Assembly (NCBI GenBank): GCA_937926445.1
Contig: CALBAK010000008.1
Span: forward strand, 1 to 64,000
Direction: 5' to 3'
DNA: 64,000 bases
Source of the DNA: an uncultured Alphaproteobacteria bacterium
GTDB lineage: Bacteria > Pseudomonadota > Alphaproteobacteria > Geminicoccales > Geminicoccaceae
In this document: piece after piece, positions 1-8,722 of the stretch
Layout of the letters: each line of letters starts with the position of its first letter
Position numbering within the stretch: the stretch's first letter is position 1
The notes under the pieces: model-generated
The model's input: only the letters and a program-made list of their open reading frames with translations
Databases searched by the model: none
Told to the model about the DNA's origin: nothing
Translations under genes and position numbers: made by a program

Positions 1-1
1 G

Positions 2-352
2 GGCTTCGACCCCGCCGAAGAGACGATCGCCAACCTCGCCAAGGCGCTCGCCCATCCGGCTCGCGTCCACATCGTCCGCCTGTTGCTCGAGAAACGCTCC
101 TGCATCGGTTGCGACATCGTCGAGGCCATCGGCCTCGCCCAGTCGACCGTGTCGGAGCATCTGCGCATCCTCAAGGAAGCCGGCATCGTCGAGGCCGCGG
201 TCGATCGTCCGCGCGTCTGCTACGCGCTCGCCCCCGAGCGTCTGCGGCCGCTCGCCGAGCTGCTCGAGACCGTCTTCGCCGCCCATCGCCGCGGCGAGCT
301 CGGCGGTGCCATCTGCTGCCCGCCGAGCCCTTGCGGCCCGGGCGTGGCTTGA
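2..352 (+). CDS. arsR: ArsR-family winged-helix repressor, 5' end missing
   Basis: The reading frame is already open at the left edge, so the true start lies outside. The visible 116 residues contain a winged helix-turn-helix with the recognition helix around AQSTVSEHLRILKEAGIV, typical of the ArsR/SmtB family. Members repress their own operon and release DNA on binding As(III), Sb(III) or other soft metals. Cysteine pairs are present in RSCIGC just before the recognition helix and in the tail AICCPPSPCGPG, so a thiol-based arsenite site is plausible. It ends 20 bases before arsD and probably controls arsD-arsA. Family assignment is firm; the inducer is inferred from the neighbours. Confidence 0.88.
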   Translation, partial: GFDPAEETIANLAKALAHPARVHIVRLLLEKRSCIGCDIVEAIGLAQSTVSEHLRILKEAGIVEAAVDRPRVCYALAPERLRPLAELLETVFAAHRRGELGGAICCPPSPCGPGVA

Positions 353-372
353 CCCCGATCGGGAGATCTCCG

Positions 373-981
373 ATGCGATCGATCACCGTCTACGATCCTC
401 CCATGTGCTGCGCCACCGGCGTGTGCGGGCCGGATGTCGATCCCGAACTCGTGCGCTTCGCGAGCGATCTCGACTGGCTCGCCGCGCGCGGCGTCGAGGT
501 CGCCCGCTTCAACCTGGCGCGCGAGCCGCAGCGCTTCGCCGAGAACCCGGCGGTCAAGGCGATCCTCCAGCGCGCGGGCAGCGAAGCTCTGCCGGCGATC
601 CTCGTCGGCGACCGGCTCGTCGCCCAGGGTCGCTATCCGAGCCGCGAGGAGCTCGCTGCCGCGCTCGAGCTGTCGGCCGCCGAGACCGGTCCGGCGTTGA
701 GCGCGCAGGTCGAAGAGCTGGTAGCCCTCGGGGCGGCGATCGCCGCGAGCTGCGAGCCCTGCTTCAAATATCACTACGACAAGGCGCGCAAGCTCGGCGT
801 CGGGGCCGAGGCGATGCGCGCGGCGGTGCGCATCGGCGAGGCGGTCAAGGCGGCCTCGACCAGGAACATCCTGGCACTCGCCGAAAAGTTGATCGGCAGC
901 GGCGCGCCCGGAGCGGCGCCGGGCAAAGGTTGCCGCGGCGCGAGCGAGCCGGGCGAGGGCAAATCCTCGGGCTGCTGCTGA
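373..981 (+). CDS. arsD: ArsD arsenic metallochaperone fused to an AhpD-like domain
   Basis: The N-terminal ~105 residues are ArsD, the chaperone that hands As(III) to the ArsA ATPase. It starts MRSITVYDPPMCC and has Cys12, Cys13 and Cys18, the same numbering as the three As(III) ligands of the R773 protein. Residues ~115-175 add a second domain with C127-E-P-C130-F-K-Y-H134, the CxxCxxxH motif of the AhpD/carboxymuconolactone decarboxylase fold, whose members are thiol-redox proteins. A cysteine-containing tail (KSSGCC) closes the 202-residue protein; ordinary ArsD is about 120 residues. The ATG at 373 was chosen because it gives the canonical ArsD N terminus. The role of the extra domain (arsenic or disulfide redox) is inference. 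Confidence 0.9.
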   Translation: MRSITVYDPPMCCATGVCGPDVDPELVRFASDLDWLAARGVEVARFNLAREPQRFAENPAVKAILQRAGSEALPAILVGDRLVAQGRYPSREELAAALELSAAETGPALSAQVEELVALGAAIAASCEPCFKYHYDKARKLGVGAEAMRAAVRIGEAVKAASTRNILALAEKLIGSGAPGAAPGKGCRGASEPGEGKSSGCC

Positions 982-1014
982 GCCGGCCCGCCCGCGAGGG
1001 GAAAGGGACGCAGG

Positions 1015-2811
1015 ATGTTCGCCGATCTGCCGAAGTTCGTCTTCTTCACCGGCAAAGGCGGGGTCGGCAAGACCTCGCTCGCCTGCGCGGCGGCCCTTCG
1101 CCTCGCCGAGCGCGGGGCCGCGGTGCTGCTCGTGAGCACCGATCCGGCCTCCAATGTCGGCCACGTGTTCGGGGTCGCGATCGGCAACCGGATCACCCCG
1201 ATCCCCGGCGTCGCCGGACTCGAGGCGATCGAGATCGACCCCGAGCGGGCCGCCGCCGACTATCGCGAACGGATCGTCGGGCCGATGCGCGGGGTCCTGC
1301 CGGAGAAGGCGCTCGCGAGCATCGAAGAGCAGCTCTCGGGAGCTTGCACGACCGAGATCGCGGCCTTCGACGAGTTCACGGCACTCTTGACCGATCCGGA
1401 GCTCGTCGACCGTTACGACCACGTGATCTTCGACACGGCCCCGACCGGGCACACGATCCGGCTCCTGCGACTGCCCGGTGCCTGGTCCGGCTTTCTCGAA
1501 GCGGGCAAGGGCGACGCCTCCTGTCTCGGCCCGCTGGCCGGGCTCGACAAGCAGCGGGCGCGCTGCGCCGCCGCGGTCGCGCGGCTGGCCGATGCCGCGA
1601 CGACCCGGCTCGTGCTCGTGGCCCGGCCACGCCGCTCGGCGCTCGCCGAGGCGGCCCGCACCGCCCGCGAACTCGCGGCCCTGGGGATCGGCAACCAGCA
1701 TCTGGCGATCAACGGCCTGATGCCGGCCGAGGACGATCCCGATCCCTTGGCGGCCGCGCTCGCCCGCCGCGACCGGGCGGCGCTCGCGGCCATGGATCCC
1801 GAGCTCGCCCGGCTGCCGCGCAGCGAATTTCCGCTGCGCTCGGAGAACATAGTCGGCATCGAGGCGTTGCGCCGCCTGGCGGCCGGCGATCCGGAGCCGC
1901 TCGCCGCGCACGCCCCCGAAGAAGCGCCGCTCGCGCGCTCCTTGCCGACGCTCGGCGAGCTGATCGACGAAATCGAGCGGCCGGGCAAGGGTCTCGTGAT
2001 GTTCATGGGCAAAGGTGGCGTGGGCAAGACCACGATGGCCGCCGCGGTCGCCGTCGAACTCGCCGCTCGCGGCCACGAGGTACTCTTGAGCACGACCGAT
2101 CCCGCCGCGCATCTGGCCGAGACCCTGAACGAACGGGTCCCGGGGCTGACGCTGAGCCGGATCGACCCGGCGGCGGAAACGGAGCGCTATCGCGCCCACG
2201 TCCTCGAGACCAAGGGCAAGGAGCTCGATCCCGAGGCCCGCGCCCTTTTGGAAGAGGACCTGCGCTCGCCCTGCACCGAGGAGATCGCGGTCTTCCAGGC
2301 CTTCTCCCGGGTGATCCGCGAGAGCGGCCGCCATTTCGTCGTCCTCGATACGGCCCCCACCGGCCACACGCTGCTCCTCCTCGACGCCACGGGCTCCTAC
2401 CACCGCGACGTCCTGCGCCACGCGCCGGCGAGCGCCCAGGGCCGCATCGTGACACCGATGATGCGCCTGCAGGACCCGGAGAAGACCAAGGTCGTCGTCG
2501 TCACGACACCGGAGACCACCCCGGTGCTCGAAGCCGCCGAGCTCCAGGAGGATCTGCGCCGGGCCGGGATCGAGCCCTGGGCCTGGATCGTCAACGCGAG
2601 CCTCGCCGCCGCCTCGACGACCAGTCCGCTCCTGCGCGCCCGGGCGGCCGCGGAAGCGCCGCTGATCGCCCGGATCCGCGACCGCCTCGCGGTCCGCTAC
2701 GCGGTCGTGCCGATGCGGGCGGAGGAGCCGATCGGCCGCGAGCGGCTGCGAGCACTGTGCCGCCGTGGCGGCCCCGTCGCGCAGCCCGAGCGCCGAAGCC
2801 TCGCCGGCTGA
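1015..2811 (+). CDS. arsA: ArsA arsenite-stimulated ATPase (two-domain)
   Basis: 598 residues, the normal length of full ArsA, with two homologous halves each carrying a deviant Walker A (GKGGVGKTS near residue 13 and GKGGVGKTT near residue 333) and the switch sequence DTAPTGHT in both halves. The three allosteric As(III)/Sb(III) ligands are present as Cys111 (GACTTE), Cys170 (DASCLG) and Cys420 (SPCTEE), closely matching Cys113/172/422 of the R773 protein. ArsA normally energises the ArsB membrane pump. It follows arsD by 33 bases. No arsB or acr3 lies downstream, so the partner pump is either left of the window or elsewhere. Confidence 0.95.
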   Translation: MFADLPKFVFFTGKGGVGKTSLACAAALRLAERGAAVLLVSTDPASNVGHVFGVAIGNRITPIPGVAGLEAIEIDPERAAADYRERIVGPMRGVLPEKALASIEEQLSGACTTEIAAFDEFTALLTDPELVDRYDHVIFDTAPTGHTIRLLRLPGAWSGFLEAGKGDASCLGPLAGLDKQRARCAAAVARLADAATTRLVLVARPRRSALAEAARTARELAALGIGNQHLAINGLMPAEDDPDPLAAALARRDRAALAAMDPELARLPRSEFPLRSENIVGIEALRRLAAGDPEPLAAHAPEEAPLARSLPTLGELIDEIERPGKGLVMFMGKGGVGKTTMAAAVAVELAARGHEVLLSTTDPAAHLAETLNERVPGLTLSRIDPAAETERYRAHVLETKGKELDPEARALLEEDLRSPCTEEIAVFQAFSRVIRESGRHFVVLDTAPTGHTLLLLDATGSYHRDVLRHAPASAQGRIVTPMMRLQDPEKTKVVVVTTPETTPVLEAAELQEDLRRAGIEPWAWIVNASLAAASTTSPLLRARAAAEAPLIARIRDRLAVRYAVVPMRAEEPIGRERLRALCRRGGPVAQPERRSLAG

Positions 2812-2869
2812 GCAGATCGGTCGAGCAACGTCCCGGGCCGCCCTCGCCGGGCCGGTCGATCCGACGCCT

Positions 2870-2912
2870 GTGATCGGGATCACTGGATCGCCGGCCGCAG
2901 CCGCTGTATGCT
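2870..2912 (+). promoter_or_regulatory. CRP/FNR-like dyad plus candidate -10 for the copper-oxidase operon
   Basis: GTGATC-GG-GATCAC (2870-2883) is a perfect dyad; read as TGTGA-N6-TCACt it matches the CRP-type consensus at 9 of 10 positions. A -10-like TATGCT lies at 2907-2912, which would put the transcription start near 2918 and the dyad centre near -42, the class II activator position. The only -35 candidate at the right spacing (TGGATC, 2884-2889) is poor, consistent with activator dependence. The oxidase ATG is at 2958 with GGGAGG seven bases before it. Sites are visible; function is inferred. Confidence 0.45.
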
Positions 2913-2957
2913 GGCTCGTCGAACATGCTCGAGCTTCGAGCGGCGGGAGGAAACGTC

Positions 2958-5900
2958 ATGGGGCCGGCGAGAGCCTCGCGATGGCTCGGTTGCCTCGTCG
3001 CGGCCTCGGTCGCCCCGCAAGCGGCGGCCCAGCCCGTGGTGCCGCTCGAGACGGCGCCCACGGGCGCTCCGGCCCGGGTGATCGTGGCGGAGGTCGCGGC
3101 GATCGAGCAGCCGATCGTCTACAACCGCTTCGGCTCGTTCGACCCGGCCGGCACGATCTACGCCCTCGAGCGCGACCTCGTCACGGTCGAGGAGGGCGGC
3201 CGACCGATCGCCCGCCTGCGCCCAGGTAAACGGCCGCGGCCGCTCGTCCTGCGCGGGAACGTGGGCGACGAGCTCGTCGTCGCCTTCACCAACCGCCTGC
3301 CGCCGCTGCAGCCGAATTTCGACCCCGCGACCGGCGAGCTGTCGCGCCGCGGACCCGTGAACGGCGTCTGCCCCGGGGCCGACTGGCCCTGCACCCGGAC
3401 CGCCTCGATCGCGGTCCACGGCGTCCCCACGCTCGGCAGCGACGACCGCGCCCGCGGCCTCGTGCCGGTGGCCCCGGGCGAAAGCCAGACCTACCGCTTC
3501 CGGCTCGAGCGCGAGGGCGCCTTCCTCTTCACGAGCCTCGGCGCTCCGGCCGGCGGCGAGGGCGACGGCGGCTCGCTGGTCCACGGCCTGTTCGGCGTGA
3601 TCGTGGTCGAGCCCCGCGGCTCGCGCTGGTATCGGAGCCAGGTCGGGCCCGAGCGGCTCGCCGCCGCCCGGGCCGCGGCCGCCCCCGGTGCCTTCCTCGC
3701 CTACGACGCCGCCGATCCCGCGGCCCGGCTCGACCTGCTCGCCGCCGCGCCGGACGCAGAGGGCCGATACGAGCTGCTGGCGGGCGATCTCTCGGCCGTG
3801 GTCGACGTCTGCCCGGACTGGAACGCCGGCCGCCCCGGGGCCGCCTGCCCGCGCGAGGGGCTCGCCGCGTTCCGCGAGTTCGTGGTCGTCTTCCACGACG
3901 AACTGAAGACGTTCTACCCCGAGCGGTTGCGCGAGCTCCGCGAGCCGCCCGAGGGCGACCCGGATGCCATCCTGGCGGACGTGCTCCAGGGCGTGCGCGA
4001 CGGCTTCGCGATCAATTACGGCGCCTCGGGGATGGGTGCGGCGCTGCTCGCCAACCGCAAGGGCTTCGGCCCCGCCAAGGACTGTGTCGAGTGCGCCTAC
4101 GAGGAGTTCTTCCTGCAGTCCTGGGCCAACGGCGACCCGGCGCTCTTGCCCGCTTACGCCGACGATCCCTCGAACGTCTTCCACTCCTATCTGGGGGAGC
4201 CCGTCGTCTTCCGCAACCTGCACGCCGGGCCCAAGGAAACCCACGTCTTCCACCTCCACGCTCATCAGTGGCTGGCGCAGCGGCTCGACGATTCAAGCCT
4301 CGGCGGCCCGACCCTCGGGGTCGCCTCCTCGCCCGGCAACTATCTCGATTCGCAGACGATCGCGCCGCTCCAGTCCTTCAGCTACCCGATCTATTACGGC
4401 GGCAGCGGCAATCTGAACCTCACCCCCGGCGATTCGATCTTCCACTGCCACCTCTACCCGCACTTCGCCCAGGGCATGTGGGCCTTGTGGCGGGTGCACG
4501 ACGTGTTCGAGGACGGCCGCCGCCGACTGCCGGACGGCGAGCTCGGCGCCGGCGAGCCGTTCCCCGCGCCCGGAACGACGCCGACCACCGGCACGCCGAT
4601 CCCGGCCGTCGTGCCGCTGCCGGGCCACGCCCTCCCGCCGGCACCCACGCCGGAGATGCCGGGCTATCCCTTCTACGTCGAGGGAAGGCCCGGCCATCGC
4701 GCACCGCAGCCGCCGCGCGACCTGGTCGTGGACGCCGGTCTGCCGCGCCATCTCGTGACGGGCGGCACTCGCACCGTGGCCGGCGTTCCGGCAGCGGAAC
4801 AGGCCGCCCTCGGCCCGGGCGGGGTCGACGAGATCCTCCGCCTGGCCCTCGTCACGGGCGACATGTCGGTCCACCTCGAGACCGCGCGGATCGAGCTCCT
4901 GCCGGCCGACGGCACCGAGAGAGAGCGGGCGGCGATGGCCTTCCACGCCGGTCGCCCGAGCACGGTTCGGATGGCCGACGGCAGCCTGGGGCAGCGCCTG
5001 CGCTTCGCCGAGGCGGAGCCGGGCCTCGCCGCCGATCCGAACGTCCATCCCACGGCCAAGGCGCGGGTCGGGTGGACCTCGCGCACACCGACCGGTGCGG
5101 ATCGGCTACCCTCCGGCAAACCCGCCGTGTTCTGGGTCAACGGCAACAGCCCCGACGCGCCGCCGGACGAGCCGCCCGGCGCCCCGGGTGCGCCCTTCGC
5201 CGACCCCTGCGCCGGCGTGCCGCGCGAGCAGCACGTCCGCTACCGCGTAGCGGCGATCCAGGCCGACCTCGTGGTCAACGACGCCGGCTGGCACGACCCG
5301 CAGGCGCGGCTCAACGTGCTCGCGAGCGACGCCGCTCGGCTCGAGGCCAAGCGAATCGGGCGCGGCACCGACGAAGACGTCAAGCCCTTCTTCTTCCGCG
5401 CCCATTCGGGCGATTGCATCCTCTTCGAGCACGAGAACCGGCTGCCCAAAGAGCTCGCCCTCGACGATTTCCAGGTCCGCACCCCGACCGACACGATCGG
5501 TCAGCACATCCACCTCGTGAAGTTCGACGTGCTCGCCTCCGACGGCTCGGCCAACGGCTTCAACTACGAGGACGGCACCTTCGCCCGCGAGGCGATCCTC
5601 GAGCGGGTCCGGGCCGCGACCGCGCCGGGCGGCGCGGTGGTCGGCGGCAGCCTGCGCGAGCCCGGCGCCGAGGAATACCAGGTGACGGCGCAGCGCTGGT
5701 GGGCCGATCCCCTGCTCTGGGGCCCGCCCGATGCGCCGCCGGGCAGCCGGCCGGTCGACAAGACCCTGCGCACGGTCTTCACCCACGACCATTTCGGCCC
5801 CTCCTCGATCCAGCAGCACGGCTTCTACGCAGCACTCCTGATCGAGCCCGCGGGCTCCTCCTGGTGGGACCGGCTGGCGGCCCGCGACGTCACCAACCGT

Positions 5901-8693
5901 CCGGGCGCCGACGGCATCAAGGAGGGCCGCGGCGTCGGGACCCAGGTGCGGGTGAGCCCGCGCGCCGGCGAGGGCGAGCCGGTCGCCGAGTTCGCCCTCG
6001 CGATCGCCGACTTCGCGCTCCTCTACGAGCCCTGTGCGGCCGCCACCGCTTGCCGCGATCCGGTCGGGCCCGAGGCCCGCGGCCTCGAGCAGGTCGCCCA
6101 TCTCGTGGCGACCCGTCCGCCGCGGCTTCTGAGCGCGGCGCACCGGGCCGAACTCGAGCTGCGCCGAGCCGCCCTCGCGGCCGAGCGGCCGATCGCCCCG
6201 CCGCGGTTGCCCGAGGCGATCTCGACCGACCATCACGACCCCTATCTTTTGAACTACCGCAACGAGCCCCTGCCCTTGCGGATCGGCGAGCGCAGCGGTC
6301 CGCGCTCGTGGCGGCAGAAGGCCGGGGTGGAGGGCGATCTCGCCGCCGTCTTCTCGAGCGTGGTCCACGGTCGCGACCCGGCCACCGAGATCCCGCTCGT
6401 CCAGGAGGGCGAGCGCCTGCAGCTGCGGCTGATCCAGGGGGCGCAAGAGGTCCAGCACGTGCTCGCCGTCCAGGGCCTGTCCTGGCCGCGCGAACCGAAC
6501 GACCCGGCGAGCTTCCGCATCGCCGCCCAGGAGATCGGCATCTCCGAGCATTTCGAGCTCGACCTCGTGATGCCCGGCGTGCCGCACGGTGCCGATCGGG
6601 TCGATCTCCTCTACCACGCTACGACCGTCGACGGGCTGTGGAACGGGGCCTGGGGGCTCCTGCGCGTCCATCGCGGCGATCCGACCCGCACGCCGGCCGA
6701 AGCGCTCGTCGCCGGCCTCGGGAGCGCGATCCGGCCGGCGGCGCCGCCGGCCGCACGGCCGGCCGCGGCAGCGGCGGCCGCCCCGGCCGCGGCCCCGAGG
6801 AGCCTCGCGTTCCAACTGTTCGGCACCCCGGCCGGGGTCGCCGTCCCGCTCGCCGCCGACACGGCACCCCCGGCCCCGCCGGTCCGCCTCGCCTGGCCCC
6901 AAGCACTGCGCACGCCCGCGCCGGCGCCGCGCCCGCCGGCCCCGGCCGGCGCCGCTCCGGCCGCGGTGCTGGTCGAGCGGCTGCCGGCCGGTACGACCAG
7001 CGCCTGCGCGCCCTCCGATCCGCGCCGCCGCTACCTCCTCGAGGCATGGCGGACCGACACTTGGCTCGGCCAGGCGGTGGGCGGGCCGAGGGAGGGCCTG
7101 CGGCTCGGTGCCCAGGGCCGGCTGCGCTCGCGGGCGGCACTTTCCTGGGTCATGCTGGCACACGAGCTGGTCGCGGTCACGGATGCTGCCGGCGGTGGCG
7201 ACCCAGTCCTCACGCCGAGCGCCCTCGAGAGCGATCCCGCCCTCTGGCTGGCCCGAAGGCAGGCGGTCCGCGCCGCGCATCGGGCGCTGGGCGAGGTCCC
7301 GCCGCTCGTGCTGCGCGCCAAGGCCGGCGAGTGCCTCGAAGTGGTCCTCCACAACTGCCTCGCGGGGGCTGCGACCGGTCCCGATGGGGCGGAGGCCGCG
7401 CGCTGCGCGCCGGTGCCACCGGGATCGCGGATAGCCGCGCTCGACCCGCGGCTCGGCCGCGGCGACGCGCCCGACGCCGATCGCGACCTTCTGCCCGAGA
7501 TCGTGGGCCTCAATCTGCAGGATCTCGAGCCCTCCTACAGCGTGGGGCTCCGGCCGCAGATCGTGGGACAGGACTTCCTGGCCGACCCGAACCCGGTGGG
7601 CGCCAACTTCCCGACCGGTGGCGACGGTCTGCCCGATCCCGACCGGCTCGGCGGGCTCCGCCCGGGCGAGGCCCGGGCACTCTCCTGGTGGGCGGGCATC
7701 GTGACCACGCGCTTTTGCGACCGGCCCGACCCGCCGCCCGACTGCGCCCGCGAAGGCGTCACCCACGTGGTCGACCGCCGCCCCCTGCCGCTCGGTGTCG
7801 TCAACCTCGGGGCGAGCGGCGACGTCCTCGAGCACGGCCAGCACCACCTCGCGGGCGCGCTCGTGGTCGAGACGGTCGGGAGCCGCTGGCTTCTGCCGAA
7901 GGATCCGCTCGCGGCCCGGCCCGAGCGGCCGCAGGACTGGGTCCGGGTCGACGAGCCGGCGCCGATCGACGCCGCGACCGCCGCCCGGCCGCCGCTCGAC
8001 GTGCAGCGCAACGGCGGCCTCGAGGCCCGGATCCTCGTCACCAACGCCGCCCTCCGCCACGAGGAGTGGCGCCGCGAGCACGTCCTGCTATACGCCGACG
8101 GCCTGGGCGAGCACTACCGCGCCGCCGGCAGCGCCGGCTTCCGCGCGGTCCCCGCCTGCCGGGTCTGCGACGACAGCTACGATCTCGGCCGCCAGGCGGT
8201 CTCGGGCCGCAGCGCCCCCTTCTTCGCCCGCCTGGGCCTGTTGCCTTGGACCGAGACCGGCAAGCCGAACGGTGCCCCCGGCCCGATCGACTACAACCGC
8301 GTGGTGTTCCCGCCCGACTTCTTCGCCGCCCCCGACCCCGCGACCCGCACGCTGCGCGCGGTCGAAGGCGAGATCGTCGCTCTGCGGGTGGCGCAGCCCT
8401 ATGGGCGGGCCCGCCAGCACGCCTTCACCGTCCAGGGCCACGACTTCCCCGACCTCTTGCCGCATTTCGGCTCGCCGTCGGCGGTGTTGGTGGCACCGGC
8501 CCGCGCCTTCACCGCGCATCTCTGCCGGCGTTGGGATCCGCGCGAGCGCTTCGCGGGCGAGCCGCTCTGGTACGGCTTCGAGGACCGCCCCTGCCTCGAG
8601 GGCGGAGCGCGGGAGGGCCGCTGGCTCTGGCGCGACGGGCCCACGATGTTCTTCGCGGGTGGCATGTGGGGCGTCTTCGAGGTGACGCGGTAG
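2958..8693 (+). CDS. Giant secreted multicopper oxidase, MnxG/MofA-like
   Basis: 1911 residues, starting at an ATG preceded by GGGAGG and followed by a signal peptide ending near AAAQ. Type 1/3 copper motifs are clear: HVFHLHAHQW (~429) and FHCHLYPHFAQGMW (~494, with the HCHxxxHxxxxM type 1 set). Further His motifs lie at GQHIHLVKFDV (~848) and THDHFGPSSIQQHG (~942), as in the very large manganese-oxidase-type multicopper oxidases MnxG and MofA. An Ala/Pro-rich linker (~1260-1345) separates a C-terminal third with cupredoxin-like features (GGMWGVFEV at the end). It probably acts outside the cytoplasm. The genes behind it encode a SCO chaperone and a cytochrome c, which fit copper loading and electron removal. 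The substrate (Mn(II), Fe(II), Cu(I), organic) cannot be told from sequence. Confidence 0.85.
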   Translation: MGPARASRWLGCLVAASVAPQAAAQPVVPLETAPTGAPARVIVAEVAAIEQPIVYNRFGSFDPAGTIYALERDLVTVEEGGRPIARLRPGKRPRPLVLRGNVGDELVVAFTNRLPPLQPNFDPATGELSRRGPVNGVCPGADWPCTRTASIAVHGVPTLGSDDRARGLVPVAPGESQTYRFRLEREGAFLFTSLGAPAGGEGDGGSLVHGLFGVIVVEPRGSRWYRSQVGPERLAAARAAAAPGAFLAYDAADPAARLDLLAAAPDAEGRYELLAGDLSAVVDVCPDWNAGRPGAACPREGLAAFREFVVVFHDELKTFYPERLRELREPPEGDPDAILADVLQGVRDGFAINYGASGMGAALLANRKGFGPAKDCVECAYEEFFLQSWANGDPALLPAYADDPSNVFHSYLGEPVVFRNLHAGPKETHVFHLHAHQWLAQRLDDSSLGGPTLGVASSPGNYLDSQTIAPLQSFSYPIYYGGSGNLNLTPGDSIFHCHLYPHFAQGMWALWRVHDVFEDGRRRLPDGELGAGEPFPAPGTTPTTGTPIPAVVPLPGHALPPAPTPEMPGYPFYVEGRPGHRAPQPPRDLVVDAGLPRHLVTGGTRTVAGVPAAEQAALGPGGVDEILRLALVTGDMSVHLETARIELLPADGTERERAAMAFHAGRPSTVRMADGSLGQRLRFAEAEPGLAADPNVHPTAKARVGWTSRTPTGADRLPSGKPAVFWVNGNSPDAPPDEPPGAPGAPFADPCAGVPREQHVRYRVAAIQADLVVNDAGWHDPQARLNVLASDAARLEAKRIGRGTDEDVKPFFFRAHSGDCILFEHENRLPKELALDDFQVRTPTDTIGQHIHLVKFDVLASDGSANGFNYEDGTFAREAILERVRAATAPGGAVVGGSLREPGAEEYQVTAQRWWADPLLWGPPDAPPGSRPVDKTLRTVFTHDHFGPSSIQQHGFYAALLIEPAGSSWWDRLAARDVTNRPGADGIKEGRGVGTQVRVSPRAGEGEPVAEFALAIADFALLYEPCAAATACRDPVGPEARGLEQVAHLVATRPPRLLSAAHRAELELRRAALAAERPIAPPRLPEAISTDHHDPYLLNYRNEPLPLRIGERSGPRSWRQKAGVEGDLAAVFSSVVHGRDPATEIPLVQEGERLQLRLIQGAQEVQHVLAVQGLSWPREPNDPASFRIAAQEIGISEHFELDLVMPGVPHGADRVDLLYHATTVDGLWNGAWGLLRVHRGDPTRTPAEALVAGLGSAIRPAAPPAARPAAAAAAAPAAAPRSLAFQLFGTPAGVAVPLAADTAPPAPPVRLAWPQALRTPAPAPRPPAPAGAAPAAVLVERLPAGTTSACAPSDPRRRYLLEAWRTDTWLGQAVGGPREGLRLGAQGRLRSRAALSWVMLAHELVAVTDAAGGGDPVLTPSALESDPALWLARRQAVRAAHRALGEVPPLVLRAKAGECLEVVLHNCLAGAATGPDGAEAARCAPVPPGSRIAALDPRLGRGDAPDADRDLLPEIVGLNLQDLEPSYSVGLRPQIVGQDFLADPNPVGANFPTGGDGLPDPDRLGGLRPGEARALSWWAGIVTTRFCDRPDPPPDCAREGVTHVVDRRPLPLGVVNLGASGDVLEHGQHHLAGALVVETVGSRWLLPKDPLAARPERPQDWVRVDEPAPIDAATAARPPLDVQRNGGLEARILVTNAALRHEEWRREHVLLYADGLGEHYRAAGSAGFRAVPACRVCDDSYDLGRQAVSGRSAPFFARLGLLPWTETGKPNGAPGPIDYNRVVFPPDFFAAPDPATRTLRAVEGEIVALRVAQPYGRARQHAFTVQGHDFPDLLPHFGSPSAVLVAPARAFTAHLCRRWDPRERFAGEPLWYGFEDRPCLEGGAREGRWLWRDGPTMFFAGGMWGVFEVTR

Positions 8694-8722
8694 GCCGGTC
8701 GCCGAGCGGGAGCGGCACGCCC

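Noticed and set aside
4091-8722. Extension of the propeller gene frame leftward by more than 1500 codons
   Set aside because: It overlaps the oxidase in another frame; the GTG at 8723 gives a signal peptide and a ribosome site.
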